A stretch of DNA of 64,000 nt from Ischnura elegans (lineage: Eukaryota > Arthropoda > Insecta > Odonata > Coenagrionidae), in NCBI RefSeq assembly GCF_921293095.1, contig NC_060254.1, forward strand, positions 62,001 through 126,000. The letters run 5' to 3'. The notes beneath the pieces were generated by a model. The model made no database searches. It was not told the DNA's origin and saw only the letters and a program-made list of their open reading frames with translations. Positions 33,083 to 42,107 of this stretch are shown in pieces (positions within the stretch are counted from its first letter, which is position 1; each line of letters opens with the position of its first letter). The position numbers were made by a program, and so were the translations under genes.

Positions 33083-34390
33083 ATGTCTTTCTTACACCAT
33101 CAGTCGTGTGAATGTGCAAAGTCGGAGCTGGATCTTTTCTCGCTCCCACCAACACAGACGAGCATCGAAAGTGGGCAATGGATACATTATAAACCAATTT
33201 CCACTCTTGCTGACGAAGGTCCTCTGGAGTTTTGCGTTACGGGCAATGGGGAGGATTATATTGACCTTTCACATACGCTAATATACATAACTGCGCGTAT
33301 AGAACGCAGAGCACAAGCAAATGATGACAATTCACTTATAGGACCTGTTAATTTATGGTTGCATTCGTTATTTTCGCAAATTGATATTTTTCTCAACCAG
33401 AAGTTGGTCACTCCACCGAGTCATACATACCCTTACAGGGCTTACATAGAAACCCTACTCAATTACGGCCCTGCGGCTAAGTCTTCTCATCTTACATCGG
33501 CTCTTTGGTACGATGACACTCCAGGAAAAATGGACGAATGCCGAGAAAATGTTGGAGCCGAAAAAAGACGGGCGTACACTGACGAAGGTCGTGTGGTTGA
33601 ATTAATGGGCCACCTTCATTGTGATTTATTCAACCAAGAAAAATTTCTTCTTAATGGTGTGGAAATGCGTCTTAAGCTCGTGAGAACCAAGTGTGGTTTT
33701 AACTTAATGGCCACCAGAGATTATGAAAATGTTACGGTAAAAATATTAGACGCAGCACTACTAGTACGTAAAGTAAAAATCAGCCCCACGGTACTTATTG
33801 CTCATAGCAGGGCACTTGAAAAAGCCACAGCTAAATATCCAATCACTCGAGTTGATATTAAGACCTTCACGATTCCACGTGATGTCCAGAGTAAAAGTCT
33901 AGATTCCATTTATGGCGGACAATTGCCGAGACGCGTAATCGTAGGATTCGTGTCTAACGCGGCGTTCAACGGCGATATGAAAAAGAATCCGTTTAATTTC
34001 CAAAATTTCGATACGACGTTTTTGGCCTTGTATTTAGACGGACAACAGATTCCATCCAAACCCCTTCAACCCGATTTTTCTGGTTCAGGAATGTTTTTAC
34101 AAGCATACCACACCCTCTTTTCCGGAACTGGCATACATTTTCAAGACGATGGAAATGGTATTCCCCGGGAAAATTACAAGGATGGCTTCTTCTTAACGGC
34201 ATTTGATTTGACACCAGATCTGGAGGCCAACTCCAGTCACTGGAGTTTGCAAAAGCATGGAAGTCTTCGGTTAGAAGTAAGATTTAAAAACGCTTTGTTA
34301 GAAACTGTGAATTGTCTGGTTTACGCAGAATTTAATAACATTCTTGAAATAGACAGGCACCGTAACATTGGCGTGGATTACAATAGCTAG
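33083..34390 (+). CDS. Polinton major capsid protein (double jelly roll)
   Basis: 435 residues from ATG 33,083 (MSFLHHQSCECAKSELDLFS). The opening, ELDLFSLPPTQTSIESGQWI, then DYIDLSHTLIYITARI, NLWLHSLFSQIDIFLNQKLV and YRAYIETLLNYG, are hallmarks of the Polinton major capsid protein, annotated in many arthropod genomes as an F54H12.2-like protein. Predicted to fold as a double jelly roll and form the shell hexamers. Length is usual. It is the last gene of the tightly packed cluster. Open throughout. Confidence 0.93.
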   Translation: MSFLHHQSCECAKSELDLFSLPPTQTSIESGQWIHYKPISTLADEGPLEFCVTGNGEDYIDLSHTLIYITARIERRAQANDDNSLIGPVNLWLHSLFSQIDIFLNQKLVTPPSHTYPYRAYIETLLNYGPAAKSSHLTSALWYDDTPGKMDECRENVGAEKRRAYTDEGRVVELMGHLHCDLFNQEKFLLNGVEMRLKLVRTKCGFNLMATRDYENVTVKILDAALLVRKVKISPTVLIAHSRALEKATAKYPITRVDIKTFTIPRDVQSKSLDSIYGGQLPRRVIVGFVSNAAFNGDMKKNPFNFQNFDTTFLALYLDGQQIPSKPLQPDFSGSGMFLQAYHTLFSGTGIHFQDDGNGIPRENYKDGFFLTAFDLTPDLEANSSHWSLQKHGSLRLEVRFKNALLETVNCLVYAEFNNILEIDRHRNIGVDYNS

Positions 34391-34560
34391 AAACTAAGAT
34401 CCTTTGTAAAAGCTATGCTGGAGGGGGAAAGAGGTGGAGGGGAGGGGGTGGGGGCTGTACATTTATAAGGTGTTCTGCTTTCCTGTTAACACAGTTGAGA
34501 CGTATCCCTTCACGGTGCCATTCCACGGTCTTCTAATCTACCAATATTTTTGTCAGAGTT
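34391..34560 (+). promoter_or_regulatory. intergenic region before the BIR-domain gene with TATA-like box
   Basis: A G-rich run (about 34,420-34,450) is followed by CATTTATAAGG near 34,460-34,470, about 90-100 bases ahead of the ATG at 34,561. This is the first clear gap after the capsid cluster, so the next gene probably has its own promoter. Confidence 0.4.
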
Positions 34561-35391
34561 ATGGCTGCAATAGTGGACGTTCAGTGTTTCAGAAGTGGTG
34601 GTGAATTGATAGTGAAGGAGTTATCGATCATCAACTCTAAGTGTACCCATGTGGAAACCTGGCTTTTTAAACCGCCCTATCCGGAGAGTGAACGCTGTAT
34701 TGGAGATGTGCGTCAGGATCGGTGGCTTCGCGACAACTTCCACGGGCTCCGATGGTGCGACGGAGAAACGGACTACGGCGATCTCAAGTATATCCTCCAC
34801 GAGCGTTTATCACTTTGCACGTTTGTTTTTTCAAAGGGACGAGAAAAGTGTGCATTAATTCAGAAAATTTTAAAATACAGACTAGTGTTGGATTTGGAAA
34901 TTTTAGGGTGCCCCCCGCTGAAGAAATTAAAAAGTAAAGCTTCTCGTGATATATGCAGTGTTGAGTATCATAGGAAAAATAGTTTTGAATGTGCAACGAA
35001 AAACTGTTTCAACTTATTTCAGTGGTTCTTGAAAAACGGAAGAGATAAGTTAACATCACCCAACTACCATCTAAACTCTTACGCAGGAGTCTCTCGAAAG
35101 TTTTCTATTAACACGAGAGTACTCGCGGAAGCGGGATTTTTTTATTCTGGCGACCGTGATGTTGTGATCTGTTGCATTTGTGGCCTGGCTCTTGGATCGT
35201 GGGATCCATGGGACAGACCAGATAAGGAGCATTACCGCTGGAATCCATATTGTCCCCTAGTTAGGACGCCTCTAAGCTGCGAGCTTCCTTACATAAAAAG
35301 ACACGAAGTAAGGTGGAATTCGCATTGCGAAAACAGCCAAGTTATAAGAGATGGACAGTTTTCAACTAATGAGCGCACTCAGGAGTCATAA
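34561..35391 (+). CDS. Polinton accessory protein: exonuclease-like N-terminal domain fused to a BIR domain
   Basis: 276 residues. Residues 1-115 (MAAIVDVQCFR, GELIVKELSI, ETWLFKPPYP, NFHGLRWCDGETDY) resemble an uncharacterised DnaQ/RNase H-like domain found in arthropod Polintons and related transposons; activity is unproven. Residues about 178-240 form a BIR (inhibitor-of-apoptosis repeat): RKFSINTRVLAEAGFFYSG, DVVICCICGLALGSWDPWD, DKEHYRWNPYC. The CxxC, His and Cys positions of the BIR zinc site are present. No RING domain follows. In IAP proteins BIR domains bind caspases or IAP-binding motifs; whether this one does is unknown. The end overlaps the protease start by 41 bases. A fusion of these two domains in a Polinton is unfamiliar to me. 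Open throughout. Confidence 0.8.
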   Translation: MAAIVDVQCFRSGGELIVKELSIINSKCTHVETWLFKPPYPESERCIGDVRQDRWLRDNFHGLRWCDGETDYGDLKYILHERLSLCTFVFSKGREKCALIQKILKYRLVLDLEILGCPPLKKLKSKASRDICSVEYHRKNSFECATKNCFNLFQWFLKNGRDKLTSPNYHLNSYAGVSRKFSINTRVLAEAGFFYSGDRDVVICCICGLALGSWDPWDRPDKEHYRWNPYCPLVRTPLSCELPYIKRHEVRWNSHCENSQVIRDGQFSTNERTQES

Positions 35392-35884
35392 AGATACTCG
35401 CCCTTTCTTCAAGGGAGTATTTGCGGCGGATAAACTACCAAAAAATTGTTACCACCCTACCGCACTAATTGTCAACACTGATCCTGCGAGGAGACCTGGT
35501 ACGCACTGGGTCGGAATCTTTATCGATAAAAATGGAAAAGGAGAATTTTTTGACAGTTACGGAATGCCACCACTAGTTAAGGAACACATACATTTCCTAA
35601 ATAGAGAGTGCACATCATGGCGTAGCAGCAGTAAAAAAATTCAAGGGTGGACATCATCAACTTGTGGCAATTTTGCATCCGTATTCTTAGTTCATCGATG
35701 TAAAGGTTACTCACTGTCTCAATTTTTACGAAAATTCAGTTCCAACGATTCGGAAAGAAATGATAGATTAATAATAAAAATTTACAATGAACTATTTGGA
35801 AAATATTGCAAAAATTGTGTTGCAAAAAGTGAATTATTAAATCTGCAAGTTGGCAGGGCAAAAATTGACGTCACAACGCAGTGA
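35351..35884 (+). CDS. Polinton adenain-like cysteine protease
   Basis: 177 residues. This is the maturation protease class of Polintons, related to adenovirus protease (C5/C48-like fold), thought to process capsid proteins. Signature segments are GTHWVGIFIDKNGKGEFFDS (His, then Asp, and SYG) and QGWTSSTCGNFASVFLVHRC (Gln before the nucleophile CG). Length is usual for the family. The start lies inside the 3' end of the BIR-fusion gene, in another frame, so both may come from one transcript. Open throughout. Confidence 0.92.
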   Translation: MDSFQLMSALRSHKDTRPFFKGVFAADKLPKNCYHPTALIVNTDPARRPGTHWVGIFIDKNGKGEFFDSYGMPPLVKEHIHFLNRECTSWRSSSKKIQGWTSSTCGNFASVFLVHRCKGYSLSQFLRKFSSNDSERNDRLIIKIYNELFGKYCKNCVAKSELLNLQVGRAKIDVTTQ

Positions 35885-35945
35885 TCTCTCCATCTTGTTT
35901 TTCCCCTTCCACCATTCACTACACCCCCTCCACAGCTGGAAACAG

Positions 35946-35952
35946 TATATAA
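35946..35952 (+). promoter_or_regulatory. TATA box before the 287-residue gene
   Basis: TATATAA lies 44 bases before the ATG at 35,996 and after the protease stop, a good core-promoter position for a gene of its own. Confidence 0.5.
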
Positions 35953-35995
35953 CCTCTCACCCGTCAGTGGCTTTACAGTCACTGATTGAATAGCC

Positions 35996-36859
35996 ATGGC
36001 ATCGGATGGAGAATCTTTTCGTACACCAAGGAGGCCTATCAAGAGGAGCGACAAGCGCGCGCCGCGGCCGTACTCTCCACGCCCACCAACCAGTGGTAAA
36101 TTCCGCCGCCCGGCTTATCAACCATCCACCAGTCCGGAGATTACAACAATAAGAGAAGAAGAAAGTTCATCAGAAATAGGAACTACACAGATTCAACGTC
36201 CTCGACATCTTGGAATTCTCGAGTGTGGATACAAGTTAAACTATAGTGACACGAAAAGAGTGACTGTGGGATTGGATATAAGAAATTCTTGTTTCCCATT
36301 CATCACCATTGGCAAAGTTGGTGGGTTTGGTGTAAAACTAGACTACAGTGACATCTGTGAACTGTTAAAATGTGAAAGTGTTATCGCCTCCTATTTCTAT
36401 AAAGATATCGTGCCACATAACATTTACGCTGGAAAGTGTGTTATAAAATTCAAGACAATATTTGGAACAAAATCTGTCGTTTTGGAAGAAGCAAATCCTA
36501 CCGATGATCGTATCTGCGTTTACCTAGCTAAGTCTTCGTGGTACGGTTTATTGGACTGTGCAGAATGTGTTCGACTACGGTGGGAAGAGCGAAGTGCGTG
36601 GTCCTCTCATGCTCACAAACTATTGAATCTTTATTTAACCTCCGTGAATCGAGATATTGATGACGGAGAAGACGGTGAACTACGAGAAATTATCTCACGA
36701 CAACATGTTTCAAGTTCTCGGGTTAATACAGACGAGATTAGCAATACGCCACTCTCATTAAATGTTCAAGCTCTTTCCGAGGAAATAAGTGTAGTGTTGA
36801 GGACTCATGCTGGGAGGGATTTCATTTACGAGGAAATTTTAAAAAGACAAACAACATAG
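35996..36859 (+). CDS. Polinton accessory protein, 287 residues, unrecognised
   Basis: Residues 1-60 are basic and Pro/Arg-rich (TPRRPIKRSDKRAPRPYSPR), probably disordered and possibly nucleic-acid binding. Residues 75-210 look like a folded mixed alpha/beta domain: CGYKLNYSDTKRVTVGLDIR, FITIGKVGGFGVKLDYSDIC, KCVIKFKTIFGTKSVVLEE, SSWYGLLDCAECVRLRWEER. An acidic linker (DIDDGEDGE) and a helical tail follow. I do not recognise the family. It has its own TATA box and lies downstream of the capsid and protease genes, next to the right inverted repeat, where variable host-interaction genes often sit. Open throughout. Confidence 0.75.
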   Translation: MASDGESFRTPRRPIKRSDKRAPRPYSPRPPTSGKFRRPAYQPSTSPEITTIREEESSSEIGTTQIQRPRHLGILECGYKLNYSDTKRVTVGLDIRNSCFPFITIGKVGGFGVKLDYSDICELLKCESVIASYFYKDIVPHNIYAGKCVIKFKTIFGTKSVVLEEANPTDDRICVYLAKSSWYGLLDCAECVRLRWEERSAWSSHAHKLLNLYLTSVNRDIDDGEDGELREIISRQHVSSSRVNTDEISNTPLSLNVQALSEEISVVLRTHAGRDFIYEEILKRQTT

Positions 36860-37581
36860 AGTTTTCAGTTGATAAAATCAGAGTAAATGTTTTTCCTCTA
36901 TAATTTATTCTAAATTTATTTCGTAAAATATATTTTATAGATTGTTTATGATGATATTTTCTTAAGAAAAATTGTATTTGCACCTCAGGGTTTTTTTTAT
37001 TATGAAAATTGGATGCTATTTATGTAACGAGTTTTTATTCTGCAAATGTATTTAAATGTTTTGAAATTGTGTTCATTGGTGAAATTTTATACTCCTTTAC
37101 AGCATACTTACCATGTTTGTATTCATTTTTTTTTGTATTATTGTATATGTTGTGATACAAATAAAATCGCAGTACACAATTGTGTATTTGCTCGATTTTG
37201 CCTAAACCTTGGTTATTATTTAAAACGATATTGACCCAAATCCCAAAATTAAGTACCATTTCCGTCAACTTCATCATTAATTGCAACACTTGCCATCAAA
37301 AGTCACGAAGGAAAAAGGAGGGGGGGAATATTTTAAACCTGAGATGCAAGTCTAGTTACCTTCATCGTCTCAAAGTAAAAAGGGGGTGGCGGACTCATAA
37401 CTATTTCGAAATACACGACGTCAATACCGTCCTAAAGAAAAGGGGTTCAGGGGACCAACTCAGGCCTCGTATGAGAAGCACGTGAACATGCCTGTGAACC
37501 ATGGAAAGCGAACGGGGAAACTCACGGGCAAAACCCAAGTTATTGATGGAGGGAGGGGAACTCGTCTTCAAATACCCATAC
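36860..37581. other. Polinton right intergenic region
   Basis: AT-rich to about 37,250, with AATAAA near 37,159 that could end the last transcript. It then changes to sequence loosely similar to the inner part of the left end. No gene seen. Confidence 0.5.
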
Positions 37582-38006
37582 GGCTTGGGCTGGGTTAGTC
37601 TCATACACCTTCGCTACTCAGGGAAACAGTCCCCAAACGCCCTTACGTCCACGGCTACAGGTGCGGGATGTACGGGTGCGGGCTTGTAGGTGCGGGATGA
37701 CGAAAGGAAGGGGTACCCGTCCTCAACCACCCTTACGAGCCAGGCCTAGAGGGAGGGGGAAGCAGAAAAGGGGGAGGGGTACCCGTCCTCAACCACCCTT
37801 ACGAGCCAGGCCTAGAGGGAGGGGGAAGCAGAAAAGGGGGAGGGGTACCCGTCCTCAACCACCCTTACGAGCCAGGCCTAGGGGGAGGGGGAAGCAGAAT
37901 AGGGGGAGGGGAACCCGTCCTCAAACGCCCTCGCGATCGGGGCTTGGAGGGGGAGGGAGGGAGGGGGAGGGGAGGGGACCCGTCCTCAAGGGCCCCATAT
38001 ACTACT
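37582..38006 (-). repeat. Polinton right terminal inverted repeat
   Basis: Inverted match to 20,715-21,114. 66-bp tandem units start with GGGTACCCGTCCTC at 37,711, 37,777 and 37,843, with a diverged fourth near 37,909. The extra GTGCGGGATG-type duplication at about 37,660-37,700 is absent from the left copy. Confidence 0.9.
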
Positions 38007-38012
38007 CGCGGT
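38007..38012 (+). repeat. Polinton target-site duplication, right copy
   Basis: CGCGGT directly after the right terminus, identical to 20,709-20,714. Confidence 0.9.
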
Positions 38013-39052
38013 GTTGTCAATAAGAGCACGAAAATTAATGTTGCGTTATGCACTGATTAAAAATTGCATTCTAATGTAGAAAGTGATGCTGCATTCATTA
38101 CTTCTAATAGTTTTTCGATAAAAATTATAACAAAAGCTATAAAAAAAATTTCCTTAAATTTCCTTGAGGAACGTGTATTTTTTTACTTTATTTCTCGCAA
38201 TTTCTGCCTGACCGTAGCCTGTATTGAATTGAATCTTCTGCACAAAATTCTTCTTACTATTTTCTCTTTGAAGGTCTTCACCAATTGTACAAATATTGAG
38301 TTAAAATTTTGTTATGCCGACGTAACACCCTCTAGGACAAGAAAATTTTGATTTTTGCAAGGTAAAAAGTAATCGCTTACTAACTTATGTTTCTTACGTC
38401 GTAGGTCCCTATATGTTGCGTATCAAATGTGAAAAAAACTGCAAAGTTATTTTTGGTGAAAAATCATTAACTTACATCAATTATGAAGCGAGTTACAAGG
38501 TTTTGATCTTAAGAAAAAATAATACGGCGCCGCTTGGCCGGGCTTCTTGCTTTTTCTTGCTCGCAGAGGGAAAATTCTCGGGCGGAATAGGAGTTTTTTT
38601 GTCAATGCATGCTATGAAATGTATTTATCTCTTCGTTTGATATCCTAAACAGAGAATACCTACTCATACGTCGTAACACCAGTGTGTTTATCTGAATACA
38701 TTAATACACGAAAGTAAGCAATCGGCTGGGAAATAAGACGCTTTCGCCTTGGGTGTTTCGGTCCCATCGCGGAAACCAAGAAAGAGAATCTCATAGTCTT
38801 CGCGAAACTTTACCCCATCCAGTGCACGCCTTTTACAAAAGGGGGCCTGGGTTTTTTCTGAGTTCCTTTCATAGGGTACCATAAAACGTGCACCAGAATC
38901 CACCCTAGCCGAAGGGGCCGTGGAAAGAATTTATGAAGGCGTTCAGTTTGTCATCGCATTTTTTGGAGAGAACAAGTGTTGTGTGATCTGCAGAATTTGA
39001 GAATTGTGAAGTGTGTTTTACCCTTACCTCTGCTGTAACACGGCCAATCAAT
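38013..39052. other. non-coding stretch
   Basis: No recognised gene. Only chance frames; mixed AT-rich and moderately GC-rich parts (38,690-38,930). Confidence 0.45.
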
Positions 39053-40015
39053 ATGTCCGATACAAAGAATAGGAGAAAAGGTGAGAAGCTCATAAGCCGC
39101 GAAAGGCAGTTGGTGCTCAAAGTCTTCTCGTACTTAATTAAGGAAATCTCTCAGCATTAGTGAGGCCTGCCGAGAAGCTTCGAAGGCTACTACGTGCTAG
39201 GAGTCCACTATTTACAGAGTGAGAAAGGAAAGCTCCCGTGGTCCATTGGTAACATCTTCAAAAACTAAAGAAATTAGACAGCTTTACAAAAATTCGAGAG
39301 CAGTGATTTTCGACGATTTTGTGAGATTGGGAATTAGAAGGAAGGTACCTGAATCCTTCGTGAAAAATATTCCTCCGACTTTAAAATCCATTAAAACTCG
39401 GTAAATAATGGATAGTATTCTCCCAGATTACAAAAGGACTACACTATATCGTCTTCTTTTGGACGTAGGCTTCGTGTACGAACGAAGAGGGAAAAGAAGT
39501 ATCCTTACTGAAAGGGATGATATTATTCGTTTGGCGGCACAATTATTTAATGCAGCTAAAAAAATATCGTCGCGAACACAGGACGAGTGTATTCACAGGC
39601 GAAAGTTGGATTAATGATGGACAAATAGTGAACATTAGTTTGCGAAACAAACAATTAGAAAATCTGCGTCAAGGTTTCCTTGCTGGACTAAATACTGGGC
39701 TTGGCCCCCACTTCCCGAGGAGAAAGATTTGCAATTTTACAAGCAGGAACGGAAAATGGGTTCATAAAAGGAGCATCGTATGTGTTTCTGTACAAAAAGA
39801 ACTCAATGGATTAGCATGAAGAAGTGGGTGGCGAGTGTTACGAGAGATGGTTTGAGCACTCACTTTTTGCAAACTTACCCGAAGGATCAATTATAGTGGT
39901 AGATAATGCCTCTTATTACTCAAGGAAATTGGATTCCTTGCCTACGACAAGGTGGAGGAAAGAGAACATTAAGGAAATTAGCTTTGAAGAAGTCAGCTTG
40001 GAAAGAGATCTTTAA
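39053..40015 (+). pseudogene. DDE transposase relic (IS630/Tc1-mariner-like)
   Basis: Pieces in family order: MSDTKNRRKGEKLISRERQL (start), SISEACREASKATT (helix-turn-helix-like), LYKNSRAVIFDDFVRLGIRR, TLYRLLLDVGFVYERRGKRS, then KYRREHRTSVFTGESWINDG (first catalytic region, where the family usually has DETW), and GSIIVVDNASYYSRKL with TTRWRKENIKE (second catalytic Asp region). At least four changes of frame or stops separate the pieces, so this is a dead copy. Close relatives are widespread in insects; the exact family name is uncertain. No terminal repeats were assigned. Confidence 0.7.
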
Positions 40016-41676
40016 TTTACAATAAACCAAGTACGAGAAAATTTTGAAAAATTAAAGATTTTGATGTCTTATACAACATCGCCTTTCATGTAATACTAGC
40101 CAGAGCCAAAAAATATTGCATAATATGGAAGGAACAGAAATTTACTCATTCAGAAGTGGAGTTAATTTTTTTTATCCTTCAATTTATTGTTATTTTTTAC
40201 ATTACAGATTATTTATTATTGAACTTGTGCATTGATAAATAATACATAAGTACATACATAAAATAATAAAAGACTTTTCCTTTTATATTGCAGCAAAGGT
40301 ATTGTAAAATACGCTAAAAAATTCCTTAATTTACGCCGTCTTTTGTGCGATCCCTAACTCCTTTTTGAAATAAACAATTTTGGCGCCTTATTATGTGTGG
40401 TTGCATACGCTGTTAGGATGCCTGCCGGCGGAGCGGAAGCTTGGCAACACTGTTATCCATAAGGCCTGTACTGTCAACTAAATGTGGAATGCTCTATAGC
40501 AACAAAGGTTACTGGTTACTAAAGGAAATATCTACTCATTCGTTGAGTCAAGTAATTTAAACATTAATTTGCATATTGCGTCAATAAATAGTTCTGTAAA
40601 TCTCATGGCCGATAGATGAAAGAAAAACAACATTACAGATTCCAAAACTCAATGGAGCTGCCAGTGGGAGGGCCACTGCTGAGATTGTTTATGACTGCGC
40701 TGAGGAGCGGAGAAAAGTGATTATTGAAGCATTTTCAATTGATTCGATAAGCTTAAATAGAGGTATCTCACTGTTTTCTTATCTTAGGTTCTCAGTCTAT
40801 CATATTTTTTTGGGATTTTCAACCAGAAAATTTCTCTTCTTATCATATATTGGGTTCAAAGGACATTGCTCTGGTTATTTAAAGGATAAACATCAGCAAA
40901 CATACGGTATGAAAAACGTGAGCATATTATTCGACCCCTACCTTCTTCCGCCTACTTTCGTTAGGGAAGGCGCGATGGTCTTTAGGCAATGACGGCCGCT
41001 GACCTTGGATGTGGCCTGCAAGCGACCAGCTCGCCGTCAGGGGTGTGACGCGCGGCTGCATCTCACTGAATAATAATGTATTCGTGGAAAACTGTGGAGC
41101 GGACGTGAAAATGAAGTGAATTTTGGACCTACAGAGCTGCAAAGTGCTGCATTACCCCAGAGAATGATGTTATTTTGAATAATAGGGGAAATTGAATTTA
41201 ATTGTATTTATGCTGTTTGAGCGACCTCTTAAATGTTAAACAACCGAGCTGAAATTTTTAGAATATCCATTCCGCGCTCCATAGCATATTTTAAGAGGTA
41301 GAAATAGAATAATTCGAGAAAAAAATAAAAAAATAACCAACACCCTTTCTCCCGAGGCACTGAAGCCTTCACGAAAAATAAATGAATGTGCCGCCGTGGC
41401 AGAAGTAATCAGTAAGATAATCAGTCTCTCGGGTATGAAAATTTTTCTCAAAGGCTTAATGTAAGGAACATAGAATCGAAATTGGCCGGAAATCAGTAGG
41501 GGAGGAGGGCTTTCGGACTTTGTTGACGGGTCTCACGAGTGCGTTTTCCATATTCTGGGAAAAACTGAGTTGGATACAGAATACTTGATTACTTCAAGCA
41601 GTTATGATGGCAATTTTTTAAATACTTTACGGATGAAAACATTAGAAATTCCATTGACCCCGGATGAGTGGGTTAT
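40016..41676. other. non-coding stretch with one short repeat
   Basis: AT-rich; the only recognised item is the right copy of the 50-base interspersed repeat at 40,454-40,502. Confidence 0.45.
40454..40502 (+). repeat. 50-base interspersed repeat, right copy
   Basis: Contains TACTGTCAACTAAATGTGGA; the inverted partner is at 20,624-20,673. Confidence 0.6.
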
Positions 41677-41684
41677 GGAACGGG

Positions 41685-41951
41685 CCAGTGGCGGAGCGAG
41701 GGGGGAGTTCGGGGGTCCGGCACCCCTCCATTCCCCCCGTAAGATAAAAACACTATTACTCTCCATCGTAAAAGAAAACAAGATATCATAAAGTCATGAA
41801 TTTAAAAGGAATTTCTTTGACAAATGAAGTTTTTACGGTTATGGAAAAAGCTAAAATTATATAATGACCCTCTAAATTGTATACTATTTTTTTTTAAATT
41901 TCCCCCCTGGTTTTGGACCCGCCCACGAACGAAATTCTTGGCTACACCACT
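41685..41951. mobile_element. G-rich hAT-like MITE (267 bp) with 8-bp target duplication
   Basis: GGAACGGG flanks both sides (41,677-41,684 and 41,952-41,959). Ends are CCAGTGGCGGAGC and the inverted AGTGGTGTAGCC. The inside has C/G-rich blocks near both ends and an AT-rich middle with AATTTAAAAAAAAATAG on the minus strand. An 8-bp target duplication and no coding capacity suggest a hAT-type MITE. Related sequence lies at about 57,555-57,720. Confidence 0.7.
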
Positions 41952-42107
41952 GGAACGGGAAATATATTTTGGATAGCATTTCAAGAGTAACATAATGAAA
42001 ATAGAAACCTTAATTATTGAAATGCACGAGAATAGGGTGGTCCTATCATTCTTTTATTGCCTAAAATGAAAGATATTTACTCCTGCAGTACGCATTTCAC
42101 GCTTTTA

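Larger units (their letters stand above)
20715..38006 (+). mobile_element. Polinton/Maverick, 17.3 kb, looks whole
   Basis: The element starts AGTAGTATATGG (20,715) and ends with the complement CCATATACTACT (38,006). It is bounded by a perfect 6-bp duplication CGCGGT (20,709-20,714 and 38,007-38,012), the size known for Polintons. It has inverted repeats of about 400-425 bp and carries the family set: protein-primed polymerase B, packaging-type ATPase, retroviral-type integrase, adenain-like protease, and major and minor capsid proteins. Accessory genes are a BIR-domain fusion, a 287-residue unknown and a spliced gene on the opposite strand. The outer inverted repeats differ at very few positions and the target duplication is unaltered, so the insertion looks recent. 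No break was noticed in the main genes. Treated here as an integrated virus-like relic. Confidence 0.95.

Noticed and set aside
36200-36400. Faint likeness of the 287-residue protein to PC4/whirly-type single-strand DNA-binding domains
   Set aside because: Only a general strand pattern; no diagnostic residues, so not used in the call.
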